Notes: generated by a model from the sequence alone, not told the origin. 32,092 bases of DNA from JBBTQX01 sp038064955 (GCA_038064955.1 JBBTRY010000009.1:1-32092); one strand, 5' to 3'. Counted from the stretch's first letter, positions 14,257 to 22,381 are shown. Numbers and translations are program-made.

Positions 14257-14637
14257 TTATTGGATTTCTATCTTATCCCCCGCCTTGAGGGTAATAATCG
14301 CCTTTTTGATGCCCGTCTGAGTGCTCGATTTACGGCCGAAATGCTTGGTCTTTCCCTTGATAGTTACCGTATTCACACTCATTACCTTCACGCCGTAACG
14401 GCGTTCTATTTCTTCTCGCACGGCGGGCTTGGTTGCCGTCGGTTCCACGAGAAATACGTACTGGCCCCGGGTCGCGAGAACGGTCGCCCGTTCGCTGAAC
14501 CACGGCTGTTTCAAAACGGATTTGACGCCCATACCCGTTCCGATTTTCATCGGCACAACTTTCACCAGCTCGGCTTTGGGAGCCGATTGCACGATTTTCT
14601 TTTCTTCGATTCTGGTTTTTTTGGAAAAAAGATTCAT
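14257..14637 (-). CDS. rplW: Large ribosomal subunit protein uL23
   Basis: L23 docks trigger factor and SRP at the exit tunnel. The 126-residue protein has an N-terminal extension of about 40 residues before the core, which begins near LKQPWFSERA and contains QYVFLVEPTATKPAVREEIE and VKVMSVNTVTIKGKTKHFG. Standard L23 has about 95 residues, so the extension (basic then Lys/Val-rich) is unusual but may be common in this lineage. It follows rplD by 10 nt. Confidence 0.95.
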   Translation of the reverse strand: MNLFSKKTRIEEKKIVQSAPKAELVKVVPMKIGTGMGVKSVLKQPWFSERATVLATRGQYVFLVEPTATKPAVREEIERRYGVKVMSVNTVTIKGKTKHFGRKSSTQTGIKKAIITLKAGDKIEIQ

Positions 14638-14647
14638 AGGTTTGAAA

Positions 14648-15277
14648 TTATTTTTCGTACTGGCCGATGAATTCCAGAATGGCTTCCTTTTCGAAAAGGA
14701 TTTTTTTGTGATTCAGGGAATCGGCAACATTCATCGAATTGGAAGAGAGGACTTTGAATTTGGGAATGTTCCGGGCGGCCAGCTTCATATTCCGGTTATT
14801 CTTGGCCGGGATGATGATGACGCTCGGAGAAGCCTTGAAAAGTTTTTTGAAAATCGCCGCGGCGGTCTTAGTCTTGGGATTTTCGAGCTTCAAAGAATCG
14901 ATTATTTTGAAATCGTCTTCTTTCAGTTTCCGCGAAAGCAGGGAAAAAAGGGCGGCTTGCTTCATTTTTTTGCTGATTTTTTTGGTATAATCCCTGTCTT
15001 TCCGGGGGCCGAAAGTGACGCCGCCGCCGGACCACAAAGGCGAACGAATCGAGCTGTGCCGCGAGCGGCCGGTGTGTTTCTGGGCCCAAGGCTTCTTGCC
15101 TCCGCCGCGCACTTCGTTGCGGTTCTTAGTGTGCGCCCAGGGATGATGCTTATTCGAAGTCTGGATGTCGAAAGCCTGCTTCACGAGCTCGGCGTTCCAT
15201 TTCGCGCCGAAAATCCGCTCGGGCAGAGTGAGCGTATCCACTTTTTTATTATCTTTGTCGAAAATATCGGCTTTCAT
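14648..15277 (-). CDS. rplD: Large ribosomal subunit protein uL4
   Basis: L4 lines the exit tunnel and in E. coli also regulates the S10 operon. The 209-residue protein has the conserved loop region with RNEVRGGGKKPWAQKHTGR and SPLWSGGGVTFGPRKDRDY, then a Rossmann-like C-terminal part ending in ILEFIGQYEK. It follows rplC by 4 nt. The intrinsic hairpin upstream of rplC is a plausible target for autogenous control, which is inference. Confidence 0.97.
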   Translation of the reverse strand: MKADIFDKDNKKVDTLTLPERIFGAKWNAELVKQAFDIQTSNKHHPWAHTKNRNEVRGGGKKPWAQKHTGRSRHSSIRSPLWSGGGVTFGPRKDRDYTKKISKKMKQAALFSLLSRKLKEDDFKIIDSLKLENPKTKTAAAIFKKLFKASPSVIIIPAKNNRNMKLAARNIPKFKVLSSNSMNVADSLNHKKILFEKEAILEFIGQYEK

Positions 15278-15281
15278 TTTC

Positions 15282-15704
15282 TTATTTTCTCAATTCAACC
15301 GTGCCGCCGGCGAAGCCGGGCACGGCGCCTTTTAAAAATACCACCATCCCTTCTTTTTCGATTCCCGCCACCGTAAGATTTCTGACGGTCATCTTCACGT
15401 TTCCCATATGGCCTCCCATCCGGCGGCCCTTAATGGTCCGCTGGGGAGCCGTCGGACCGTTGGAACCCGGAGCCCGAAGGCGGTCTTTTTGGCCATGGCT
15501 CTTCGGACCGCCGTGAAAACGGTAGCGCTTGACCACGCCCTGAAAACCCCGGCCTCTCGTCTTGCCAGTCACTTTGACCTTATCCCCTTCCTTCAATTCG
15601 TCGATTGGAGCGCCCGCGTTCAGGCGAACGGCCGTAACCGGAACCGATATTTCGGATTTCCAGAGCTGGGTCATTTTCATTTTTTTTCCGGTCAATTTCG
15701 TCAT
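15282..15704 (-). CDS. rplC: Large ribosomal subunit protein uL3, unusually short
   Basis: L3 starts 50S assembly and reaches the peptidyl transferase centre. This protein has only 140 residues against the usual 205-215. The start (LTGKKMKMTQLW...VPVTAVRLNAG) and the second half (KVTGKTRGRGFQGVVKRYRF, the GGPKSHG loop, LRAPGSNGPTAPQRTIKGR and the ending KGAVPGFAGGTVELRK) are intact. What is missing is a central block of about 60 residues that normally follows the first beta strands. The frame is continuous, so this is a true internal shortening, not a frameshift. Confidence 0.95.
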   Translation of the reverse strand: MTKLTGKKMKMTQLWKSEISVPVTAVRLNAGAPIDELKEGDKVKVTGKTRGRGFQGVVKRYRFHGGPKSHGQKDRLRAPGSNGPTAPQRTIKGRRMGGHMGNVKMTVRNLTVAGIEKEGMVVFLKGAVPGFAGGTVELRK

Positions 15705-15730
15705 ATTTTTGCTTGATTTACTTTGGGCTC

Positions 15731-15765
15731 AAAAAAACGACCGAGACTTCGCCGGTCGTTTTTTT
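15731..15765 (-). terminator. Intrinsic terminator or attenuator between rpsJ and rplC
   Basis: A stem of seven A-T pairs and CGACCG/CGGTCG (15731-15743 with 15753-15765) is followed on the minus strand by seven T residues. The stem is flanked by A and T runs, so it could also work on the plus strand. It lies 66 nt after the rpsJ stop and 27 nt before rplC. No promoter is evident after it, so it more likely attenuates than fully stops transcription into the L3-L4 genes. Confidence 0.75.
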
Positions 15766-15830
15766 TGGCTACTTGTCTCGCAGGGAATATCCAAGTCGGA
15801 TTCTCCTGTCTTTTTGTATTTGAGCCTATA

Positions 15831-16163
15831 CTACATCATCTTTATTTCAACGTCAACGCCCGAAGGCAGATTCAAATCGGTCAGAGATTCGATGATTTTC
15901 TGCTGGGGATTTAGTATATCCACCAGCCGCTTGTGCACCCGGAGCTCGAACTGCTCGCGGGATTTTTTATGCACGAAAGTGGAACGGTTCACCGTGTAGC
16001 GCTTGAATTCCGTGGGAAGCGGAATCGGACCCATCACTTCGCCGCCCTGGCGCTTGATGGCCTCGATAATCTGCTTCACGGAATTATCAATCAACTTGGT
16101 GTCGTACGCTTTCACCTTTATCCGTAATTTTTCTTTTTGAATTTGCTCTTCCTTTTTAGCCAT
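15831..16163 (-). CDS. rpsJ: Small ribosomal subunit protein uS10
   Basis: S10 is a 30S head protein that also acts with NusB in antitermination. The 110-residue protein has a short charged N-terminus, then LRIKVKAYDTKLIDNSVKQI, GPIPLPTEFKRYTVNRSTFV, and KKSREQFELRVHKRLVDIL, all typical. It starts 12 nt after tuf and is followed by a terminator-like hairpin rather than directly by rplC. Confidence 0.97.
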   Translation of the reverse strand: MAKKEEQIQKEKLRIKVKAYDTKLIDNSVKQIIEAIKRQGGEVMGPIPLPTEFKRYTVNRSTFVHKKSREQFELRVHKRLVDILNPQQKIIESLTDLNLPSGVDVEIKMM

Positions 16164-16175
16164 TATAATGACTGA

Positions 16176-17375
16176 CTATTTAATTATTTTCGTAACAACG
16201 CCAGCTCCGACTGTTTTACCTCCCTCTCGGATGGCGAAACGTTGCTTTTCTTCCAAAGCAACCGGAGCAATGAGCTTTACCGTAAAGGTAACCGTGTCGC
16301 CCGGCATAACCATTTCAACGCCTTCTGCGAGCGTTACTTCGCCGGTCACATCCGTAGTCCTGATATAGAATTGTGGTTTGTAGCCGGTAAAGAACGGGGT
16401 ATGCCGTCCGCCTTCCTCTTTGCTCAAAATGAGCACTTCGGCGGTGAATTCGGTGTGCGGCGTGACGCTACCCGGCTTTGCAATAATCTGACCGCGCTCC
16501 ACATCCTCCTTCTTGAGGCTCCGGAGCAAAATACCCACATTGTCGCCCGCCTGGACTTCGTCAAGCAATTTCTGGAACATTTCGATTCCGGTCACGACCG
16601 TTTTCACGGTCGGGCGGAGACCAATAATTTCCACTTCATCATTCACTTTAAGGACTCCCCGCTCGGCGCGGCCCGTCACGACGGTTCCGCGGCCTTCAAT
16701 GGAGAAAATGTCTTCAATCGGCATTAGGAACGGCTTATCGGTCTCGCGAACCGGAGTCGGGATATAATCATCGAGCGCCTTCACGAGTTCCATAATCGGC
16801 TTCGCATCTTCGCTGTCGGCCGAAGTGGAATTCAAAGCCTTCAAAGCGGAACCGCGGATAATCGGGGTTTCGTCGCCCGGGAAGTTGTACTTCTTGAGCA
16901 ATTCACGGATTTCAGATTCAACCAAGTTCACGAGTTCCGGATCGTCCACCATATCCGTCTTGTTCAAAAAGACAATAATGGAAGGCACGCCGACTTGGCG
17001 GGCTAAAAGAATGTGCTCGCGGGTTTGAGGCATCGGGCCGTCCGCGGCGGAAACCACGAGAATGGCTCCGTCCATCTGGGCGGCGCCGGTAATCATGTTC
17101 TTGATGTAATCCGCGTGGCCGGGCGCGTCGATGTGCGCGTAGTGGCGCTTTTCGGATTCATATTCCGAGTGATGTAAAGCAATCGTAATGCCGCGGGCCT
17201 TTTCTTCCGGAGCATTATCGATCTGATCGACCTTCTCTTCCTTCTTGGCCCAGCCCTTCATATAAAGGACATGCGTGATGGCCGCGGTCAAGGTGGTCTT
17301 GCCGTGGTCGACGTGGCCGATGGTCCCCACATTCACGTGAGGCTTATTCCGCTGAAATTTCTCTTTTTCTGCCAT
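16176..17375 (-). CDS. tuf: Elongation factor Tu
   Basis: EF-Tu delivers aminoacyl-tRNA to the ribosome. The 399-residue protein has the GTPase motifs GHVDHGKT (residues 20-27), DAPGHADY (83-90, with Ala where most have Cys) and NKTD (138-141), then the second and third beta-barrel domains ending in AIREGGKTVGAGVVTKI. A promoter candidate lies in the 144-nt spacer after fusA. Confidence 0.98.
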   Translation of the reverse strand: MAEKEKFQRNKPHVNVGTIGHVDHGKTTLTAAITHVLYMKGWAKKEEKVDQIDNAPEEKARGITIALHHSEYESEKRHYAHIDAPGHADYIKNMITGAAQMDGAILVVSAADGPMPQTREHILLARQVGVPSIIVFLNKTDMVDDPELVNLVESEIRELLKKYNFPGDETPIIRGSALKALNSTSADSEDAKPIMELVKALDDYIPTPVRETDKPFLMPIEDIFSIEGRGTVVTGRAERGVLKVNDEVEIIGLRPTVKTVVTGIEMFQKLLDEVQAGDNVGILLRSLKKEDVERGQIIAKPGSVTPHTEFTAEVLILSKEEGGRHTPFFTGYKPQFYIRTTDVTGEVTLAEGVEMVMPGDTVTFTVKLIAPVALEEKQRFAIREGGKTVGAGVVTKIIK

Positions 17376-17440
17376 GTTTTTATTTTATTTTTTATTAGTT
17401 TCGACCTAACAATATTTAAAAAGCGATTTTCTCGCCAGTA

Positions 17441-17474
17441 GGTATATTTTTGCGGATTGAGCTTAAAATGTCAA
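17441..17474 (-). promoter_or_regulatory. Candidate tuf promoter
   Basis: The fusA-tuf spacer (17376-17519) holds TTGACA on the minus strand (17474-17469), a good -35 box. Possible -10 boxes are AAATAT (17449-17444, 19-nt spacer) or TATACC (17446-17441, 22-nt spacer), neither ideal. A small CCGGC/GCCGG hairpin precedes it. Confidence 0.38.
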
Positions 17475-17519
17475 GTAATGCCGGCTTAGGGATAAAAGTG
17501 CCGGTTTTATTTATAATCG

Positions 17520-19625
17520 TTACTTTTTCTTACCTTCTATTATCAACTGAGCAATATTATTAGGAACTTCTTCATAATGCGAAAATTCCATCGTGAAACT
17601 GCCGCGGCCCTGGGTCATTGAGCGGAGATTGGTTGAATAGCCGAACATCTCGGAAAGCGGCACATCAGCGTCAATCACGCGCACCGTGCCCCGTTCGCCC
17701 ATTGCTTTGATCTTACCGCGCTTTGAGCTCAAATCGCCCGTCACATCGCCCAGGAAATCCGGCGGGGCGATGACCTGCACCTTCATAATCGGCTCAAGCA
17801 TAATGAGTTTCGCCTGGCGGCACGCTTCTTGAAGAGCCATCGAACCCGCAATCTTAAAGGCAAATTCCGAAGAGTCCACGTCGTGGTAAGAACCATCAAA
17901 GACCGTGACCTGCAAGTCGACGAGCGGGTAGCCGGCCAAAATGCCTTTTTGAGCCGCCTCGGTCACGCCCTTCTCAACGGGCGCGATAAACTCCTGCGGG
18001 ATGGCGCCACCCTTAATCTCCTCGACGAATTCGAAGCCCTTGCCGCGCTCAAGCGGCTCAACTCGGAGCCATACATGGCCGTATTGGCCGCGACCGCCGG
18101 ACTGGCGGATATATTTGCCCTCGGCTTCGGCTTTGCCTTTAATAGTTTCCTTATAGGCCACTTGGGGCCGGCCGGTATTCGCGTCCACGGTGAATTCCCG
18201 CTTCATCCGTTCCACGAGAATTTCCAAATGCAATTCACCCATGCCCGAGATGATGGTTTCGCCGGAATCCGGATCGCCGGAAACGCGGAAAGTCGGATCC
18301 TCCTCAGCTAAGCGGTGCAAAGCAATACCCATTTTTTCCTGGTCGGCTTTCGTCTTCGGCTCAATGCGCATAGAAATAACTGGCTCGGGGAAAACAATCC
18401 TTTCGAGGAGAATCGGATGTTCCGGGTCGGTCAGCGTGTCGCCCGTCGTCGTGTTCTTCAATCCGACGATGGCACCCAAATCGCCCGCGTAAATCTCGTC
18501 CACTTCCTCGCGGTGATTGGCATGCATCCGCACGATGCGGCCGATGCGCTCCTGGTTGTTCTTGGCCGCGTTCAAAACGTAGCTGCCGCGTTTCATTATT
18601 CCCGAATAAACGCGGAAATAAGTTAGACTGCCGACGAACGGGTCCGCCGCGATTTTGAAAGCGAGGGCCGCAAGAGGCTCGTCGTCCTTCGGATGGCGCT
18701 CCCTTTCTTCGTGAGTCTCAAAATCCAATCCCTTGGTCGCAGGCATATCGGCGGGAGATGGCAGATAATCTACAACGCCGTCCAATACCAGCTGAACGCC
18801 TTTGTTCTTCAAAGCCGAACCGCAGAAAACCGGCACGAGCGTATTATCAATGGTGGCTTTCCTCAAAACTCTTTTTATGTCGGCTATTTCCGGCTCTTTG
18901 CCTTCGAGATACGCCGCCATTAAAACATCGTCTTTTTCCACCACTTTTTCTAATAGGGTATGGCGCGCTTTCTTGGCATCGTCCAGAAGGTTCGCTGGTA
19001 TCTCGCCTTCGATGATATTTTCGCCGTGCTCCCCTTCGAAGCGGAATGATTTCATCCGCAAAAGATCTATCACTCCTTCAAACTTATCTTCCAAGCCTAT
19101 GGGAAGTTGGACGGGAACGGCATTCGGCGTCAGCCGCTCAATAATGGAACCGAAACTTTTGTCAAAATCCGCGCCTGTCCGGTCAAGCTTATTAATGAAG
19201 CAGATGCGGGGTACGTTGTATTCGTCGGCATAGTGCCAATTGGTTTCGGATTGAGGTTCCACACCCGCCACGCCGTCGAAGACGACAACCGCACCATCCA
19301 AAACGCGCATCGAGCGCTTCACCTCAACTGTGAAATCGATATGGCCCGGCGTATCAATGATATTCAGCCGGTATTCCATATTCTTATCCCCTTTCGCGTA
19401 GGTCGGTGTCCAGAAACAAGTGGTGGCGGCCGAAGTGATGGTGATGCCGCGCTCGCGCTCCTGTTCCATCCAATCCATCACGGTGTCGCCCTCGTGCACC
19501 TCGCCGATCTTGTGGGCGACGCCGGTGTAGAAAAGAATGCGCTCGGAAGTCGTGGTTTTCCCCGCATCAATGTGCGCAACCACGCCGATATCCCTTGTCT
19601 TCTCAATTGGGTATTGTCTTGGCAT
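17520..19625 (-). CDS. fusA: Elongation factor G
   Basis: EF-G is the translocase of translation. The 701-residue protein has the P-loop AHIDAGKT (residues 17-24), the switch region EQERERGITITSAATTCFW, DTPGHIDFTVEV, and NKLD. Domains II-V follow, with SGGRGQYGHVWLRVEPLERG in domain IV. It is full length. A 104-nt A/T-rich spacer with inverted repeats separates it from rpsG. A TTAAGGC-like AAGG lies too close to the ATG to be a clear ribosome-binding site. Confidence 0.98.
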   Translation of the reverse strand: MPRQYPIEKTRDIGVVAHIDAGKTTTSERILFYTGVAHKIGEVHEGDTVMDWMEQERERGITITSAATTCFWTPTYAKGDKNMEYRLNIIDTPGHIDFTVEVKRSMRVLDGAVVVFDGVAGVEPQSETNWHYADEYNVPRICFINKLDRTGADFDKSFGSIIERLTPNAVPVQLPIGLEDKFEGVIDLLRMKSFRFEGEHGENIIEGEIPANLLDDAKKARHTLLEKVVEKDDVLMAAYLEGKEPEIADIKRVLRKATIDNTLVPVFCGSALKNKGVQLVLDGVVDYLPSPADMPATKGLDFETHEERERHPKDDEPLAALAFKIAADPFVGSLTYFRVYSGIMKRGSYVLNAAKNNQERIGRIVRMHANHREEVDEIYAGDLGAIVGLKNTTTGDTLTDPEHPILLERIVFPEPVISMRIEPKTKADQEKMGIALHRLAEEDPTFRVSGDPDSGETIISGMGELHLEILVERMKREFTVDANTGRPQVAYKETIKGKAEAEGKYIRQSGGRGQYGHVWLRVEPLERGKGFEFVEEIKGGAIPQEFIAPVEKGVTEAAQKGILAGYPLVDLQVTVFDGSYHDVDSSEFAFKIAGSMALQEACRQAKLIMLEPIMKVQVIAPPDFLGDVTGDLSSKRGKIKAMGERGTVRVIDADVPLSEMFGYSTNLRSMTQGRGSFTMEFSHYEEVPNNIAQLIIEGKKK

Positions 19626-19631
19626 GCCTTA

Positions 19632-19727
19632 GAATTTTTAATTATTAATTTTTGAATTTTTAAACAATATTTAAATTCAAACTTTAAAAATTAAGATTTA
19701 TTTATAAAATTAAAAATTATAAAATTC
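19632..19727. repeat. A/T-rich nested inverted repeat in the rpsG-fusA spacer
   Basis: About 21 bases at 19632-19652 are nearly the reverse complement of 19706-19727, with GAATTTT at the outer ends. Inside, TTTGAATTT (19651-19659) pairs exactly with AAATTCAAA (19673-19681). The overall length (96 bp) is similar to the GC-ended elements, but the sequence is unlike them. Low complexity makes chance pairing possible. Confidence 0.4.
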
Positions 19728-19729
19728 GA

Positions 19730-20200
19730 CTAATTTCTTATGTAGCTCGCGAAAGCGCGGTTTGCCTCGGCCATTCTGTGCGTATCCAATTTCTTCTTGA
19801 TAGCCGAGCCTTCATTCTTCGAAGCCAGCATTAATTCTTCCGCGAGCTTCTGGGACATCGGCTTGCCCTTCTTGGCGCGGGCCGCGGCGATTATCCAATG
19901 GGTCGCGAGAAAGAATTTCCGCTCCGGACGCACCTCGCGCGGAATCTGATAATTGGCGCCGCCGATGCGACGGGAAGCCACCTCCAAGAGAGGCGTCGCG
20001 TTCTCAAGTGCTTTGTCGAAAACTTTGATTGGATCCTCTTTGGTTTCTTTTTCAATCTTCGCCATCGCGTCGTGGAAGACTTTTTCGGCGACGCTCTTCT
20101 TGCCGCCAGTCATCAGATAATTGACGAAGCGTTCAATATCAACGCGGCCGTACTTACTGTCGGCTTTGTGTTCGTTTTTTTTGAATCCTTTGCGTCGCAT
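19730..20200 (-). CDS. rpsG: Small ribosomal subunit protein uS7
   Basis: S7 organises the 30S head and the E site. The 156-residue protein is the family length, with VERFVNYLMTGGKKSVAEKV, NATPLLEVASRRIGGANYQI, and ending HRMAEANRAFASYIRN. It follows rpsL by 26 nt of A/T-rich spacer with a repeated TAAATTTTAA sequence. Confidence 0.98.
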   Translation of the reverse strand: MRRKGFKKNEHKADSKYGRVDIERFVNYLMTGGKKSVAEKVFHDAMAKIEKETKEDPIKVFDKALENATPLLEVASRRIGGANYQIPREVRPERKFFLATHWIIAAARAKKGKPMSQKLAEELMLASKNEGSAIKKKLDTHRMAEANRAFASYIRN

Positions 20201-20226
20201 AGTGTTTAAATTTTAAGTTCTAAATT

Positions 20227-20643
20227 TTAATTTTTAGTCTTTTTCTTTTTAGCTCCGTACTTTGATCTTTGCTGATTCCGATCCACGCCCGAAGTATCGA
20301 GTATCCCGCGCACAATGTGATAGCGAACGCCCGGCAAGTCCTTCACGCGGCCGCCCCGAATCATTACGACGGAGTGCTCCTGGAGGTTGTGCCCTTCGCC
20401 CGGGATATAAGCCGTGACTTCCATGCCATTCGTGAGCCGGACCCTGGCCACTTTCCGGAGAGCCGAGTTCGGCTTCTTCGGCGTGGTAGTAAAGACCTTA
20501 AGGCAGACGCCCCGCTTGAAGGGCGAGGAAGAATTCACCGGGCGGTTTTTTAGGTAATTAAAATAAAAATCCAGGGCAGGCGCTTTGGATTTTCTCGGGG
20601 TTCTCACCCGTCCGCGCTTAATTAGTTGATGTATCGTAGGCAT
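20227..20643 (-). CDS. rpsL: Small ribosomal subunit protein uS12
   Basis: S12 controls decoding accuracy. The 138-residue protein contains the decoding loop TTPKKPNSALRKVARVRLTN, followed by VTAYIPGEGHNLQEHSVVM and RGGRVKDLPGVRYHIVRG. It is the first gene of the ribosomal block, preceded by a strong promoter with a very short leader and no Shine-Dalgarno site. A lysine-rich tail ends the protein. Confidence 0.98.
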   Translation of the reverse strand: MPTIHQLIKRGRVRTPRKSKAPALDFYFNYLKNRPVNSSSPFKRGVCLKVFTTTPKKPNSALRKVARVRLTNGMEVTAYIPGEGHNLQEHSVVMIRGGRVKDLPGVRYHIVRGILDTSGVDRNQQRSKYGAKKKKTKN

Positions 20644-20661
20644 TTTTTAAATGCGTAGTTA

Positions 20662-20690
20662 AATTTAATCAATGAGCGGTGATATGTCAA
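20662..20690 (-). promoter_or_regulatory. Promoter of the rpsL operon
   Basis: The minus strand has TTGACA (20690-20685), a 17-nt spacer and TAAATT (20667-20662). Transcription would start about 12 nt before the rpsL ATG at 20643. It is the best promoter in the window and is expected to drive the long ribosomal-protein transcript. Confidence 0.75.
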
Positions 20691-20760
20691 GGATAGGTTT
20701 AGGAACATGAGCGGAATTCCTTGATTTTTACTAAGAGGGGATTTATTTGGACACAACGAA

Positions 20761-21003
20761 TTATTGAATTTTAAGTGCTTGCTTAATGTTTTTTATTTCT
20801 CTCGTGTGTTCTCCCACCTCTTTTTCGATCCGCCCTACCCACGCAGCAGTAAAAATCCTCTCTTGACCAAGGCGGCGTAAAATAGTCATCATCTCATCTT
20901 GCGCCGTCAAAAACCGTTGGGTAAAATTATCAACTTTATTTTCAAGCTGAACAAATTTTCCATCGTGCTCTATCAATTTTTGGATTATTTTATCTTCATT
21001 CAT
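20761..21003 (-). CDS. Small hypothetical coiled-coil protein
   Basis: The 80-residue protein starts MNEDKIIQKLIEHDGKFVQ, has heptad-like Leu/Val/Ile spacing over much of its length (QLENKVDNFTQRFL, then VGRIEKEVGEHTREIKNIKQ), and contains RRLGQERIFTAAW in the middle. No signal peptide or membrane segment is seen. It is probably a cytoplasmic helical protein that may oligomerise. I recognise no named family. It sits between the rpsL promoter and the M50 protease, preceded by a perfect 13-bp palindrome. Confidence 0.7.
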   Translation of the reverse strand: MNEDKIIQKLIEHDGKFVQLENKVDNFTQRFLTAQDEMMTILRRLGQERIFTAAWVGRIEKEVGEHTREIKNIKQALKIQ

Positions 21004-21047
21004 ACTCTTTAATAATTATACAAAATCATCATACTTCCCTACCTCTA

Positions 21048-21076
21048 AATCTTACGAAGTCGGACTTCGTAAGATT
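21048..21076. repeat. Perfect 13-bp hairpin between M50 gene and coiled-coil gene
   Basis: AATCTTACGAAGT (21048-21060) is the exact reverse complement of ACTTCGTAAGATT (21064-21076) around CGG. On the minus strand it lies 3 nt after the M50 protease stop and 45 nt before the next start. No T tract follows, so it may be a 3'-end stabiliser, a weak terminator or an operator. Confidence 0.6.
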
Positions 21077-21079
21077 ACT

Positions 21080-21703
21080 TTAAATTCCCAGAAGAAATCT
21101 AGCGATGGCGGAAACGATTGGGCCGAGGAACGGCAGGCCGGTAAAGATAAGGATAATGAGAATTATCCAGCCGTAGGGATTCCGCTCGTCGAAAAATCTC
21201 TTGAATCCCCCGGCGGAATCCGGTATCAGGAATGCCGCCACTTTCGCGCCGTCCAGGGGCGGGATGGGAATGAGATTGAAAACGGCGAGCACTATATTGA
21301 TTATGACTATGAGGCCAATTAACTCCTTGAAAACAAACATCGTGTCGCCCGCCACGAATCCCAAAATTCGGTAAACGACGCTCAAAACCACGGCAATGCC
21401 GAAATTGCTCAAAGGTCCGGCGACGGCGATGAGCGCCGCTCCTCTTTCTGGATTCTTCAGATTATACGGATTATAGGGCACGGGCTTGGCCCAGCCGAAA
21501 ACAATTCCGCCGGGCACGAGCGAAAGCATAAGCGGCAAAAAGACTGAACCGACAGGGTCCAGATGTTTTAAAGGATTCAAAGTGAGTCGGCCGGCGAGGC
21601 GCGCCGTCGGGTCCCCCAATTTTTCTGCCATAAAGCCGTGGGAAATTTCGTGGATTACCGCCGAGAAGATAAGAACGATGATTTGAAAAACGATTAGTTC
21701 CAT
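21080..21703 (-). CDS. M50-family (site-2 protease) membrane metalloprotease
   Basis: The enzyme probably cleaves substrates within the membrane. With the ATG at 21703 the protein has 207 residues; an in-frame start at 21742 would add residues before the hydrophobic segment and overlap the divergent gene. The zinc motif HEISH is at residues 18-22 inside the first membrane helix. A second conserved segment, NLIPIPPLDGAKV, near residue 145 supplies the third zinc ligand Asp. Four or more hydrophobic segments are seen. This is the small Rip/FtsH-unrelated type (peptidase M50B-like) common in Patescibacteria. The substrate is unknown. Confidence 0.88.
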   Translation of the reverse strand: MELIVFQIIVLIFSAVIHEISHGFMAEKLGDPTARLAGRLTLNPLKHLDPVGSVFLPLMLSLVPGGIVFGWAKPVPYNPYNLKNPERGAALIAVAGPLSNFGIAVVLSVVYRILGFVAGDTMFVFKELIGLIVIINIVLAVFNLIPIPPLDGAKVAAFLIPDSAGGFKRFFDERNPYGWIILIILIFTGLPFLGPIVSAIARFLLGI

Positions 21704-21711
21704 TGCCTTAA

Positions 21712-21720
21712 TGTTATAAT
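21712..21720 (+). promoter_or_regulatory. Extended -10 promoter, divergent region
   Basis: TGTTATAAT is an extended -10 (TG-n-TATAAT) on the plus strand, 8 nt before the ATG at 21729, so the transcript would have almost no leader. On the minus strand TATAAC at 21719-21714 could serve the M50 gene, so the two promoters overlap. Confidence 0.55.
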
Positions 21721-21728
21721 GATAAGGA

Positions 21729-22373
21729 ATGAAAAGCGACAAGACAATTTATTTTTTCGTGCTGGTCTTCGCCTTCCTGGTGCTGGGCGGCTTTTATCTC
21801 ATCTTCGACAAAATAAGCGGGCTTGAGACGGAAGTGAAGAATGTTGAGCTCAATTACCAGCTGGCTTCAAAGAACAGTACAGCGGAAACGCCAACCATAT
21901 CGGTAACCTCGACTCCGGAGACCGCCGGCAATCCCCCGGTCCAAAATCCTTCGGCGGAGAGCGCAAGCACCGACATAACCATCCCGACCGGAATAATTTT
22001 CACGGCGAGCTCCAGCCCGACCCTCCAGCCGCAAACCCCGGTCACCATTACGATAGAAAGCGTGATAAAAAAATCCGATGGCTCGATTGTCGTCCAAATG
22101 AAGACGTTCACGAGCCAAGCGACGAGTTACAGCGCCATTGACCCCAAGACTTTCATCCAATATGTGAGTCTTGATTCCGAAAACCAGGACCCGGCGAACG
22201 CGAGCCCCATCTTCGCCTCGATGCCGCCCAAAAGCGTGAATACCGGCACCGTCATCTTCTATGCGAACCCCGATAAAACGGTGATAATCCTCCAAATGGG
22301 GCGGGGCGATAATCCGACATTCTACGAGTTCAACTTCACGAAAAAGACCTACAGAGAAACCGTCGTCGGATAA
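21729..22373 (+). CDS. Exported membrane-anchored hypothetical protein
   Basis: The 214-residue protein has a short basic N-terminus (MKSDK), one membrane segment at about residues 7-27, then a short helical part and a Ser/Thr/Pro-rich linker (about 50-105), and a C-terminal beta-rich domain (about 105-214). The architecture suggests an outward-facing domain held by a signal anchor. No catalytic motif or family was recognised. It diverges from the M50 protease gene, with overlapping promoters, so the protease may be functionally related, which is speculation. Confidence 0.75.
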   Translation: MKSDKTIYFFVLVFAFLVLGGFYLIFDKISGLETEVKNVELNYQLASKNSTAETPTISVTSTPETAGNPPVQNPSAESASTDITIPTGIIFTASSSPTLQPQTPVTITIESVIKKSDGSIVVQMKTFTSQATSYSAIDPKTFIQYVSLDSENQDPANASPIFASMPPKSVNTGTVIFYANPDKTVIILQMGRGDNPTFYEFNFTKKTYRETVVG

Positions 22374-22381
22374 GAAATTGA

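Noticed and set aside
14429..15376. 315-codon plus-strand frame across rplW-rplD-rplC
   Set aside because: Antisense to three ribosomal proteins, no domain pattern.
15282..15704. Frameshift or pseudogene explanation for the short L3
   Set aside because: The frame is uninterrupted, both conserved ends are present, and spacing to rplD is normal.
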